Source of the DNA: Lachnospiraceae bacterium | GTDB lineage: Bacteria > Bacillota > Clostridia > Lachnospirales > Lachnospiraceae | NCBI GenBank assembly: GCA_015057325.1 | Contig: SVEQ01000005.1 | Coordinates: 1-64,000 of the forward strand | Length of the DNA: 64,000 nucleotides | Direction: 5' to 3' | Shown: positions 54,034-62,595 of the stretch, one piece after another | How positions within the stretch are numbered: the first letter of the stretch is position 1 | Layout: each line of letters opens with the position of its first letter | The notes under the pieces: generated by a model | Seen by the model: only the letters and a program-made list of their open reading frames with translations | Database searches by the model: none | Told to the model about the DNA's origin: nothing | Program-made: the position numbers and the translations under genes

Positions 54034-55107
54034 CTATCTGCTACTTTCTTTTGATAATGCTTTATCCACTAGCTTTAAGTACCATTTTTCGATAAAACGA
54101 ATTCTTAGCATGTCAATTGCTGTACAGATTATATACACTCCGATTGTGCATACAAACAAATGAAGAAACGCAAAACGCGTATTATACCAACCCGCGTTGT
54201 CACATACATCATCCCAAAGCCAACGCTGCATAGTCAGAGAATGCCCGTGTATCAAAAGCACAGCAAACGAAGATGCCGCAATCTTATTAATCACTTTGTT
54301 TGAACCAAGTTTTAGACTTTTAAAGAAAATAAATGTAGATATAGCAGGTATAATAGCAAAGAACTTGTTGCATTCATTTAAGAAGTAATATGCGGCATGT
54401 ATATTATCTCCCCAAAAATGAGCATACAGATAAGAACAAGCAACCGTGCTAATTGCCGAAACAACAAAAATAAATAGTGTTAAAGTCCCCCAAAAGGAAG
54501 TGGTTCGTTTCGTATTTTCGTGGTAAATGCGAATGTAGGCACCAATAAGATAGACTATCATGAACCAACCCACATATCCTATTTTCACGTCTGCCGACAC
54601 ACAAAAAGTCGGTACTACAGAAAAGAAAAATATAGAAAGTATGATGATTGCAAAATGCTGTTTCTTATTGATATTCTTAATTAAAATGTTAAGAAATGGA
54701 ATGAACCAATAAAATGCAAGATAAGAACCGACAAAGCCTACTCCGATTGCAAACACAGGGAAAACATATGACAAGAAATCACTTAACACAAATCTGTCGT
54801 ATCCGGTCATAGGAAATACAAGGTATATAATCACTCCATATAACTCCACTTCCAAAAACAGCTTTAAAAACTTCCTTATGCTGATATTGGATTTGCACAT
54901 AAAATATCCTGTTATCAGCACAAAACAGTTAATGCTGTATTTGCCGCCACAACATAGTATGACCATTAAAATATCTTTGGGTAGCGCAGCATCCCCGCCT
55001 GCAAAAAGGACGTCAGCAAGCTTACTGTTAACCATATAATGATACATAACAATTATTAGCATTGAATAAATGCGCAATAATTCTATTGATGATTCTCTTT
55101 TTTCCAT
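54034..55107 (-). CDS. Acyltransferase-3 family membrane protein
   Basis: About 357 residues and ten membrane helices. The N terminus 'SSIELLRIYSMLIIVMYHYMVNSK' carries the family's His, followed by 'FVLITGYFMCKSNISIRKFLKLFL'. I start it at the ATG ending at 55107 (GGAGAAATAGT upstream); the longer open frame is translated hairpin-repeat sequence and is not real. Such enzymes O-acylate surface polysaccharides. No terminator is seen after it. Confidence 0.88.
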   Translation of the reverse strand: MEKRESSIELLRIYSMLIIVMYHYMVNSKLADVLFAGGDAALPKDILMVILCCGGKYSINCFVLITGYFMCKSNISIRKFLKLFLEVELYGVIIYLVFPMTGYDRFVLSDFLSYVFPVFAIGVGFVGSYLAFYWFIPFLNILIKNINKKQHFAIIILSIFFFSVVPTFCVSADVKIGYVGWFMIVYLIGAYIRIYHENTKRTTSFWGTLTLFIFVVSAISTVACSYLYAHFWGDNIHAAYYFLNECNKFFAIIPAISTFIFFKSLKLGSNKVINKIAASSFAVLLIHGHSLTMQRWLWDDVCDNAGWYNTRFAFLHLFVCTIGVYIICTAIDMLRIRFIEKWYLKLVDKALSKESSR

Positions 55108-55123
55108 ACTATTTCTCCGTGTT

Positions 55124-55155
55124 AAAAACCGGCACCCGCTTTCGCAGATACCGGT
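55124..55155 (-). terminator. Repeat-type hairpin terminator, copy 1
   Basis: ACCGGCACCCGC/GCAGATACCGGT stem; minus strand runs into five T. One of four near-identical hairpins in 55.1-57.8 kb. Confidence 0.75.
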
Positions 55156-55170
55156 AATAACTATCACTTT

Positions 55171-55248
55171 TTAATCTTTGTAGATTTTGCTTTGCTCCAT
55201 GGTGAATAATAACGCTATCTTTTTACGACATAAAATACTTTTTCTCAT
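55171..55248 (-). CDS. Possible 25-residue peptide gene
   Basis: A short frame (MRKSILCRKKIALLF, then TMEQSKIYKD) with an unusually good ribosome binding site, GGAGGAATTTATTT before ATG. It lies between the esterase and acyltransferase genes and ends 16 bases before the repeat hairpin terminator. The peptide is basic with a short hydrophobic core. No family recognised; it may be a small peptide or a leader, or chance. Confidence 0.35.
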   Translation of the reverse strand: MRKSILCRKKIALLFTMEQSKIYKD

Positions 55249-55315
55249 AAATAAATTCCTCCATTTGATAGTAATTACGCAATCAATAGTTTAAGTTTAC
55301 TACGTCTTATAAATA

Positions 55316-56170
55316 TTAGCAACTTCTATTAAAAAACTCACAAGTCTCGTCATTACAAAGGGTTGCTTCTGCCATCTGAATATCACAATGAAATACATGC
55401 TTAAGAGGATGTTCTTCGCTACCATAGACTCTACTTACATAAGGAATCCCCAATTGCTTTAGACGCTCCTCCAATAATGGCGCCTGGCTTTTTAGGAAAT
55501 CTCCGTAACACGTCATAAGAAACACCGGTGGGAATTGCTCATTTATTTGCGAAATGATATCCAGCATAGCTAACTCTTCGGTTGTGCCCATATTCGGCAT
55601 AAGTTCCGACATAAAGCCTCTCATTTCTCGTTTGACTTCATTTACATTATAGACTCCGCAATTAAGAGCAACCGCCTTAGGAAGTGGCAGATTGTTTTCC
55701 TTGTTACACATAATACAGTACAAACTCAAAATATTGGCTCCCGCCGAATCGCCAACAGCGTATAAATGTTCAAGATCAAATCCATACTTAAAAGCATTTT
55801 CCTTAACCCACTTAAAAGCAAGTACCGTATCTTCAACCTGGGCAGGATGCTTGTGCTCAGGCGCAAGTCTGTATGAGAAATTAACAACTGCAAAACCGCG
55901 ACGGCATAAATCCATACAATAATACTGGTACACATCTTTGTCGCCATACACCCAGCCACCTCCGTGGACACTAACAATCACGGGAAGTTTCGCATCACCT
56001 GCAGACTTGGGGCGATACACATCAAGAAGATGCCAGAAATCCGATCTATTCCCTTCTTCAAGATAAGATATGTCATCGTATCTTACCACCCCATCACTCG
56101 TTGTTAATCCCTTGTCTCTTGCTTCGTCACTTGCTCTAAACTCTCTTCTAACTACATCTGAAAATGCCAT
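55316..56170 (-). CDS. Alpha/beta hydrolase (HSL-like esterase)
   Basis: About 284 residues, cytoplasmic. The oxyanion motif 'VSVHGGGWVYGDKD' (about 68-81), 'NFSYRLAPEHKHPAQ', nucleophile elbow 'AVGDSAGANILSLY' and the late 'EEHPLKHVFHCD' with the catalytic His are all present. The ATG ending at 56170 has AGGAGAAAGTGT upstream; the frame beyond it is translated repeat sequence. Substrate unknown, probably a short-chain ester; it might remove acyl groups added by the neighbouring acyltransferase, which is speculation. Confidence 0.9.
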   Translation of the reverse strand: MAFSDVVRREFRASDEARDKGLTTSDGVVRYDDISYLEEGNRSDFWHLLDVYRPKSAGDAKLPVIVSVHGGGWVYGDKDVYQYYCMDLCRRGFAVVNFSYRLAPEHKHPAQVEDTVLAFKWVKENAFKYGFDLEHLYAVGDSAGANILSLYCIMCNKENNLPLPKAVALNCGVYNVNEVKREMRGFMSELMPNMGTTEELAMLDIISQINEQFPPVFLMTCYGDFLKSQAPLLEERLKQLGIPYVSRVYGSEEHPLKHVFHCDIQMAEATLCNDETCEFFNRSC

Positions 56171-56185
56171 ACACTTTCTCCTTTT

Positions 56186-56221
56186 AAAAAACCGGCACCT
56201 GCTTTCACAAGTGCCGCGGCG
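56186..56221 (-). terminator. Repeat-type hairpin terminator, copy 2
   Basis: GGCACCTG/CAAGTGCC core stem with flanking CCGG; minus strand continues into six T. Located just after the GIY-YIG gene. Confidence 0.78.
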
Positions 56222-56242
56222 TTGTGTCATAATTTCATTGTT

Positions 56243-56494
56243 TCACAAAGTGTGAATAAGCTTTAATTTGTCTTTGCGGCTCAACTTCTTAATTGCCGCT
56301 TCCCGCTTCATAGCTTCCGATCTATTGCCATGAATCTCATAATAAACTAACCTCACAGGTAAGCGTGAACGTGTATACTTTGCACCCTTCCCTTCATTAT
56401 GAGTTTCGATTCTCTTTTCTATATCCGTAGTCCAGCCGGTATACAAAGTTCCGTCTGCACACTCAACTATATAGGTATATGCCTTGTCGTCCAT
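56243..56494 (-). CDS. GIY-YIG nuclease family protein (UPF0213/YhbQ type)
   Basis: An 83-residue single-domain protein: '[28 protein letters not shown]' region at 6-33 holds the GIY and YIG equivalents (YIV and YTG) and the conserved Arg, followed by '[18 protein letters not shown]' and Glu in '[13 protein letters not shown]'. Such small proteins are housekeeping or DNA-repair-linked nucleases of uncertain role. Ribosome binding site GAGGAATC lies rather far (about 13 bases) from the ATG. Confidence 0.9.
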   Translation of the reverse strand: MDDKAYTYIVECADGTLYTGWTTDIEKRIETHNEGKGAKYTRSRLPVRLVYYEIHGNRSEAMKREAAIKKLSRKDKLKLIHTL

Positions 56495-56566
56495 TGGGAA
56501 AAATGATTCCTCTCTTATTCCTTATTACAGTTTCACAATACCCCATTTTAACCACAACGTCAACAA

Positions 56567-56601
56567 ACAAAAAACCGGCACCTGCTTTTGCAAGTACCGG
56601 T
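56567..56601 (-). terminator. Repeat-type hairpin terminator, copy 3
   Basis: ACCGGCACCTGC/GCAAGTACCGGT stem; minus strand GCAGGTGCCGG then six T. Directly after the Rpn-like gene. Confidence 0.82.
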
Positions 56602-56616
56602 CAAACATCTTCAATA

Positions 56617-57600
56617 TTAACTTACCACTGCCTCTTTCATCTCTTTGTATGCTTCAAAGACCTTTTCGACATCATAATCAGGAGCATACTTAACAGCAAC
56701 ATCATACATGGGCTTGATTACTTCTACATCTTCCTCAAGCTCATCTGCAATCTCATCAAGATTCTTACCCTTAGCAAGTTTCTTGCAGACCTGACTAACA
56801 AGATGAAGAGTCTCTCCTTCTGCTCTTCCCTCTGCTCTTCCTTCATTCCATCCTTGCTTAATATACGATGCCTTGTCATGCTCATAACGCTCTCTTGCTT
56901 CACATTGCATCTTTATCTTTTCATCATCGGAAAGCTTTTTTAGTCGTACTACCGTTCCCGCTATATACTCATTATTCTCTGCCAGCATCTTGATTTCCTC
57001 CCACTTTGTGGCTTTGAAAAACTTGGCCCACTCAAACAATTCCTTAGGTTCCTTAACAATAGACTCATCCTCTATTGCCTTTAAGTTTAACACACGCAAA
57101 GACATCTTGTCACTATATATTTCATGATTCTTACGATTCATAAACACATATTCCGAGTAGAACTCATGTGCTTTCCCCGGCAACCAGAAATCAAGTATTC
57201 CAATGTGATATGCAGGAAGCACTTCTCCATAATCATCACCCACCGACAAATTATCGAATATCCTGCAAAGATACACCAGCGATCTTTCAACCCAATATTC
57301 AAACCTCGACACCTGCAACTCAATATTGATAATACGATAATTATTAAGTCTCAGTTTCAAATCCAAAACGCACGTCTTATCGTCAACAGCCTGCCCTAGT
57401 TCTATGGGGTTTAACGTTTCAATGTCAACTATACTTTCTACAGGTATTTGTAGCAACACCGCCAACAATCCTCGAAGTGCATATTCATTATCCTGCAAAA
57501 CCGCCTTGAACATATAATCATTACGCATTGTGTAGCGCAACTCACCCTTTGGAAGAGACTCCAACTCCTTTTTGTAATCAACAGTATCCTCTCTTATCAT
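56617..57600 (-). CDS. Rpn-family (PD-(D/E)XK) recombination-promoting nuclease/transposase-like protein
   Basis: About 327 residues from the first ATG at 57600; the frame upstream (to a TTG at 57705) has no ATG. The N-terminal 'YTMRNDYMFKAVLQDNEYALRGLLAVLLQ' region (about 22-50) and the nuclease core 'KTCVLDLKLRLNNYRIINIELQVSR' region with Asp and Glu-x-Gln identify the family. The C terminus is helical with an Arg/Glu/Gly repeat ('NEGRAEGRAEGET') as often seen in Rpn proteins. Related proteins cut DNA and can act in anti-phage defence or in recombination. No inverted repeats of an insertion sequence are visible. Confidence 0.85.
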   Translation of the reverse strand: MIREDTVDYKKELESLPKGELRYTMRNDYMFKAVLQDNEYALRGLLAVLLQIPVESIVDIETLNPIELGQAVDDKTCVLDLKLRLNNYRIINIELQVSRFEYWVERSLVYLCRIFDNLSVGDDYGEVLPAYHIGILDFWLPGKAHEFYSEYVFMNRKNHEIYSDKMSLRVLNLKAIEDESIVKEPKELFEWAKFFKATKWEEIKMLAENNEYIAGTVVRLKKLSDDEKIKMQCEARERYEHDKASYIKQGWNEGRAEGRAEGETLHLVSQVCKKLAKGKNLDEIADELEEDVEVIKPMYDVAVKYAPDYDVEKVFEAYKEMKEAVVS

Positions 57601-57797
57601 TAAATGTTTCCCATCCTTTGTACAATAAATTTCCGATGCATCTGATACACCAATTCTACGTGGGAAAATTATGACAATCAATGAAATTTCTTTGGAAAAT
57701 TTCAAGAATTTTCGGCTTTTATGTAATTTTACAATGAAATTATGAACAAAAGTTCATAATTATGTATTTTTTCTTAAGAATAAATGATTCCACAACA

Positions 57798-57831
57798 GAA
57801 AAACCGGCACCTGCTTTCACAAGTACTGGCC
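57798..57831 (-). terminator. Repeat-type hairpin terminator, copy 4
   Basis: CCGGCACCTG/CAAGTACTGG stem; minus strand GCAGGTGCCGG then five T. Lies 7 bases after the PD-(D/E)XK gene's stop. Confidence 0.8.
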
Positions 57832-57837
57832 ATAGTT

Positions 57838-58872
57838 TTAATTAATAATTTTTTTACTTCTCGCTTCTGCAACCAACGGAATCAGCCCATTATCAAGTGA
57901 TTCCAAAACCTTATTTTTCAATTCATCAGATGTGCTACACCTCGTTTCATACCAACCTATTGTCATAATGTTCGCAAATCTCGTTCTGTTAGGACTCACA
58001 AAACCATGCTTCAACATTATTTCCGTAAGATTATTTTTTAATTCTCGTAATTCCTCATCCTTGCCGTCTTTTCTTTCATATTTAAGACATATATTTATAT
58101 CATATACATTAGTATCATTATTCCATGATATTTCAGTCTGCAAATACAAAACCGCTGAACACTTGCCATAATTAATTTGACCGTCATTTATACCATACCA
58201 AAATCCCCAGAATCCACCGCCGCGGTTATTAACCCAGCCATATCCTGCCCAACAATCTTCACGCGACGATATATCATTCTGCAAGGCGTCGTAGAAACAG
58301 TTAACCTGGCTACCTTCATTCCACTTAGCAAGCGGTAAGCGTTTATAACTCTTTGCAATATCATCATAATTCTTCCAATATGAATAGTAATCGAGGAAAA
58401 TATTATTTGTAATCTTGTCAACATATTGACCGAGCAATTCCAAAATCTGTTCTCTACCAAATATCCTATATCCCGCTGCTTCAACAACTTTATAGTTTGA
58501 TTGGAAACCTGTCTTGTAGTATATGCATACTATTTGTTCATCAATATTATCCTTCGACAATGCTTCTTTATACCGTTTCAACTGATTATCATGCTCTGAT
58601 GAATATACCTTGTCTTCAACAATGATTGCGTACTTTTCACTTTTATATTCCACATGAAGCAAAACATCGATATTCTTGTATTGCCTGCATACTTTAGTTA
58701 ATCTCACCTCATTCGAGTTATCAGCTTCCAAAAAATCTGCAAGCAGTTGTTTGGCGCATTTTTTCAGTTCATCCTCCCCTTGTGCGTTATCCATAGCAAA
58801 TGAACATAACCAACATATAAATGCGTCCTGCGAAAGTTCTTTTGTTGCGTAAAAAAATAAATTATTGATCAT
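57838..58872 (-). CDS. PD-(D/E)XK nuclease superfamily protein
   Basis: A 344-residue protein. The N-terminal third has the nuclease core: 'DAFICWLCSFA', 'YKNIDVLLHVEYKSEKYAIIVEDKVYSSEHDNQLKRYKEAL' region with Asp in 'IDVLL' and Glu-x-Lys in 'VEDKV' (about 70-105). The rest is alpha/beta with 'WGGGFWGFWYG'-like aromatic glycine-rich sequence and no recognised domain. It resembles the PD-(D/E)XK family often found in defence islands. GGGGGCACATAT precedes the ATG. Confidence 0.85.
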   Translation of the reverse strand: MINNLFFYATKELSQDAFICWLCSFAMDNAQGEDELKKCAKQLLADFLEADNSNEVRLTKVCRQYKNIDVLLHVEYKSEKYAIIVEDKVYSSEHDNQLKRYKEALSKDNIDEQIVCIYYKTGFQSNYKVVEAAGYRIFGREQILELLGQYVDKITNNIFLDYYSYWKNYDDIAKSYKRLPLAKWNEGSQVNCFYDALQNDISSREDCWAGYGWVNNRGGGFWGFWYGINDGQINYGKCSAVLYLQTEISWNNDTNVYDINICLKYERKDGKDEELRELKNNLTEIMLKHGFVSPNRTRFANIMTIGWYETRCSTSDELKNKVLESLDNGLIPLVAEARSKKIIN

Positions 58873-58987
58873 ATATGTGCCCCCAGTTTATTCAACGAAA
58901 TTTCTCTATATAATTATTGAATATTTTTAAGAGCTTGTAAATTTACGGGTTAATCATGTACATACTTTTATATTTTTAAGATTAAAC

Positions 58988-59533
58988 TTATCCCATCTTA
59001 TCAAACAGCACTTCAAAAACAGGTTGTCCCATCACTACTGCTGTGACATAAAAAGCCACAACTGCAATCCATACAATTGCTACAATTACCTTTTCAACCT
59101 TTACGCCTACTTTATCAGAAGAGACTATTCCCATCATTATAATATAAATCCCATAACCAAGTATTACACCAACAACATTGTTGAAAATATCATCAAATTC
59201 AAATAAACCTCTATGCAACACCAACTGGGTTACTTCAACCATAGAAGAAAAAACAAAACCAGCTATTCCGGTATACAACAAACTTCTCATTTTTTCAAAA
59301 CAAAATGGAATTAGCAACCCTAAAGGAACAAACGCCAATGTATTACCAACTATAAAATACCAATCAAGACTGCTCTTAAAACTCCAAGCCTCCTTTATAC
59401 ACCAAAACAATTCAAGATTGAACGATGCATTTGGTTGCGAAACTCTATTAAATAAAGCAACACTCAAGAAAAAATATATCCATATTATTAAAAAAATAAC
59501 TCCTATTATGTTTAATAAAAGTTTTCTAGTCAT
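58988..59533 (-). CDS. VanZ family membrane protein
   Basis: A 181-residue protein with five membrane helices. The family signatures 'FYFIVGNTLAFVPLGLLIPF'-like block ('NTLAFVPLGLLIP'), 'SSMVEVTQLVLHRGLFEFDDIFNNVVG' region are seen at about 60-130. VanZ-type proteins are linked to glycopeptide resistance in Enterococcus, but most are general envelope proteins of unknown activity. It precedes cell-surface polysaccharide genes. Confidence 0.92.
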   Translation of the reverse strand: MTRKLLLNIIGVIFLIIWIYFFLSVALFNRVSQPNASFNLELFWCIKEAWSFKSSLDWYFIVGNTLAFVPLGLLIPFCFEKMRSLLYTGIAGFVFSSMVEVTQLVLHRGLFEFDDIFNNVVGVILGYGIYIIMMGIVSSDKVGVKVEKVIVAIVWIAVVAFYVTAVVMGQPVFEVLFDKMG

Positions 59534-59740
59534 TTCTTTTCAAGCGCCCCTTATTCATTTACTTCCATCTTGTTTTGACATTGTTATTAATAACCAACAC
59601 CCATACAACGAACTTTCTTCCCTTATTCCTCTTGAAACCAATCATCAAATAAATGTTTTGGTAGAGTTAGACAATCGATAATCCTTTCTCTAACTATTTA
59701 TTCAGTTAACAGTCATCATTTTAACACTACCCCCTGTTGT

Positions 59741-60748
59741 TCATCTGAATTGAGCCTTAAAATCTTCAATTCTACTACGATCAACTATTATATTTGTTTC
59801 GAACTTTCCCATAATTCTTCTCTCAAGGTGAGTCTGAAGTTCTTTTCTATTAATGCAATTTAGATTGTTAGACAAATCCATATCTTCTGCTCTGTTATCA
59901 ATAGATATAATTATTGATCTATTACCGTTTTTAATAGCAAAAACCCCACCATGTAATCTAGTTCCGCAATAATCAATGTTGCCTTGTTTGAGAATTTTTT
60001 CATATGCATCTAAATTAGCTGGAATGATTTTGATATCCTTTATTCCGCTTAACGAACACAAATATGGGTAATCCCCTATACTTTGCGGCCAAAAATACAC
60101 CTCATCATACAATCTATTAAGGGTGTTTACTAAATACTGATCGTTTTCAACATCCCTTTTATAACCTGTCAAAGTAAACACAACACAATCATTCTTTTCA
60201 ACTGGTATGCGTTCACAATGTTCTCTAGTCAGAGACCATAATGTCACGCACCCTGTATTAATCGCCCTTCCTCCCAAGTTTTCTATGAGTTTTTTTGACT
60301 TTTCGTCCCTTACAGAATGAAAATATTTTTTGTTAAGAATTTTCCCATATAAGTTTTTTGTATAGTAATCCGTGGAAAAACTATCTTTTAATGATGACCC
60401 ACATCCAATAGTAATTACGTCCTTATAAAATCGATAATCAAAGGCATTAATATTCCAATCTGATCTTATTACCCTAACAGACCTCTTAAAAATGTTCGAC
60501 CCACCTATAAATTTATACTTTGCATAATCAAAATAATCATACTCTGAATCATATTTTGAAATATGTTGATAACAATGCATTATCGGTGTATGCGTAGAAA
60601 ACTGCATAACGAAATGATCATCAAACAAAAAACTCATTTCAGAAAAAACAGATTTCATTATAATCTGATCTCCTATATTATCCGATGAAATTGCTGGATC
60701 AAACAAGATTATTCTGTCTATATCATTATCAGATTTTAATTTAATCAT
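59741..60748 (-). CDS. Polysaccharide pyruvyl transferase family protein
   Basis: A 335-residue GT-B-like enzyme. Family features are the N-terminal 'SSDNIGDQIIMKSV' block, 'VITIGCGSSLKDSF', 'HSVRDEKSKKLIENLGGRAINTGC' region, and 'NIDYCGTRLHGGVFAIKNGNRSIII' region with the conserved Arg-Leu-His-Gly. It adds pyruvyl or related groups to surface polysaccharide from phosphoenolpyruvate; some members act otherwise. GAGGTAAGAGA precedes the ATG. Intervals 59534-59740 and 60749-60940 show no further gene. Confidence 0.9.
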   Translation of the reverse strand: MIKLKSDNDIDRIILFDPAISSDNIGDQIIMKSVFSEMSFLFDDHFVMQFSTHTPIMHCYQHISKYDSEYDYFDYAKYKFIGGSNIFKRSVRVIRSDWNINAFDYRFYKDVITIGCGSSLKDSFSTDYYTKNLYGKILNKKYFHSVRDEKSKKLIENLGGRAINTGCVTLWSLTREHCERIPVEKNDCVVFTLTGYKRDVENDQYLVNTLNRLYDEVYFWPQSIGDYPYLCSLSGIKDIKIIPANLDAYEKILKQGNIDYCGTRLHGGVFAIKNGNRSIIISIDNRAEDMDLSNNLNCINRKELQTHLERRIMGKFETNIIVDRSRIEDFKAQFR

Positions 60749-60940
60749 TCTCTTACCTCTTTTTTTACTTCCATTGTATACTATCTATAAATACTTTATT
60801 AGGCGGCGTTATAATTAAAATTGAGTAAATATTCTTCATAAAGGATTAGCAATATCGTAAATACTTATTGCAATATTAACATATCAATTGATACGTATTT
60901 TGTCTACAGTTTGCTCCCGGACACCAATATAATGATGCCA

Positions 60941-62530
60941 TTATTCTATATTTATTTTTTTTATTTTACTCCACTTAGAATAGATAATCCTTTGACCAAC
61001 TTTTGTATACACTCTAATCCGAAACTCATATTTCTTTTTTCTTTTTAGACTCGTTGTTATACTGCAATTCTTTTTTTTTGTTATTATTACTTTATATATT
61101 TTATTATTCCCTTTTATTCTGTATTGAATTTCATATCCAGTCCCATACGTAGACTTTTTCCAATAAATCTTCGATTTCTTTTTTTTAACCTGCACCTTTG
61201 TTATTTTTGTCGATGGTGGAACTATAATAAATTTTTTAAAAATTGTATCCTTATATTCTCCTATACCCGTAATAACAACTGTTGCGATTCCTGGTTTTTC
61301 ATTATTCATGTAAGATACTGTATAGTCAATATCCTTCTTTAATTTGATGCCGTCATAAGATATCGTGGGATTCTGTTCGATTAGAGACCCAGTATATTTT
61401 CTATCTATAATTCCACTTACGGAAAAAGTTTCAATGGATTTCCTTTCTAAAATAGGGATTTCCTCTTTTTTTGTTTCGCCACAAATAAAGCAAGTATATT
61501 TTTTTAAGCCCGCCTCCGAAAATGTAGGCTCTTTTATAATTACTTCATCATTCCATTTATGCTTTTCTGAAAGACTGAAAGAAAAAAGATTTCCATATGC
61601 GTCTGAATAATAAAACAAACCATTTTCTTGTGCTATCATTTCTGGCTCCCCTACAGCAAAAACATCTCCAATATTATATGTCGTTATAACTTTTTCTGTA
61701 TTAAGATCAACAATCTTAAGTTTACCCGAATTTTCAAACCCCTCTAACAATAATAGATTATTCTCATAATAGCACACACCTTGTATATAGTAGGAATATG
61801 GGATGTCAAAATATCCAAGAATTTCCTCTTTGGACAACATTACGACATTACACCCCAAAGAATCATCATACTCACCAGAATTTAATGACGGAACCTCAAA
61901 TCGAAAAAAACGGGTGGTATCGGTTTTATCACGCATTGTGTACACAATCAAAGTATTACTATCTGTATCAATAATAAAATTGCCATATGGTCTCACGTCC
62001 TCTCCCGTCGACCAAATCTCATTATCATTAGTAAAGTCTATCTTGATTACCTGAACAAGTTCACAACTAAAATGTTTATTCTCTTTTATTATCCTATATA
62101 CACAACACATGCCAGGCTTTGAATCGTTCTCATTTTTGTAATTGTTATATATATTGCAATATAACAACGGAAAATCGTCATCAATAGAATATGAAATACT
62201 ACCAAAGCAAACCGAATTACTATGCGGCGTTAGAATATTATTCTTGTTGAGCCTGATTTCTTGTATTAATTCATATCTACTATTGTATATAGAACAAGTC
62301 CCATTCGACTTACATCTAAACAAATATCCATTATATAATATCCCGTCCTGTCCTCCACAGATAGTAGAAACCTTTTTAACTGATTCAATATGTACTTTCT
62401 TAGTTGTTGTAGCTAATGCACAAATCGGGGTCAAGAATAAACACAAAAAAAAGATACTCCACAAAAGAACTAACTTCACTTTACTATTATTTATCCATTT
62501 CATATAGTCTTTATAAACATCTATATACAA
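60941..62530 (-). CDS. Secreted beta-propeller-like protein with CxxC and Fn3-like modules
   Basis: About 529 residues. No strong ATG start exists; TTG ending at 62530 lies 7 bases after AAAGGAG, and ATG at 62503 lacks a ribosome binding site. A signal peptide (about 15-40) is followed by a probable beta-propeller (about 50-330: 'DGILYNGYLFRCKSNG', 'DTDSNTLIVYTMRDKTD', 'FYYSDAYGNLFSF'). Then come a CxxC module ('KKYTCFICGETKKEEIPIL'), a 'YTGSLIEQNPTISYDG' beta domain like that in the GH25 lysozyme, and a C-terminal fibronectin-like domain rich in Lys. The function is unknown. Confidence 0.75.
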   Translation of the reverse strand: MYIDVYKDYMKWINNSKVKLVLLWSIFFLCLFLTPICALATTTKKVHIESVKKVSTICGGQDGILYNGYLFRCKSNGTCSIYNSRYELIQEIRLNKNNILTPHSNSVCFGSISYSIDDDFPLLYCNIYNNYKNENDSKPGMCCVYRIIKENKHFSCELVQVIKIDFTNDNEIWSTGEDVRPYGNFIIDTDSNTLIVYTMRDKTDTTRFFRFEVPSLNSGEYDDSLGCNVVMLSKEEILGYFDIPYSYYIQGVCYYENNLLLLEGFENSGKLKIVDLNTEKVITTYNIGDVFAVGEPEMIAQENGLFYYSDAYGNLFSFSLSEKHKWNDEVIIKEPTFSEAGLKKYTCFICGETKKEEIPILERKSIETFSVSGIIDRKYTGSLIEQNPTISYDGIKLKKDIDYTVSYMNNEKPGIATVVITGIGEYKDTIFKKFIIVPPSTKITKVQVKKKKSKIYWKKSTYGTGYEIQYRIKGNNKIYKVIITKKKNCSITTSLKRKKKYEFRIRVYTKVGQRIIYSKWSKIKKINIE

Positions 62531-62595
62531 ACCCAAACTCCTTTAAAAAAACACAACTGTTCGAAAACAATAACTGTAACTCTTCCATCTTCTTA

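Noticed and set aside
55108-55167. N-terminal extension of the acyltransferase (about 20 residues)
   Set aside because: It is a translation of the hairpin repeat; the same Cys/Arg-rich string appears ahead of the esterase, and a good ribosome binding site precedes the inner ATG.
56171-56230. N-terminal extension of the esterase
   Set aside because: Also translated hairpin repeat; AGGAG precedes the ATG at 56170.
56617-57600. Rpn-like gene as an insertion sequence
   Set aside because: Rpn proteins are called transposase-like, but there are no terminal inverted repeats or target duplications around it, so no mobile element is claimed.
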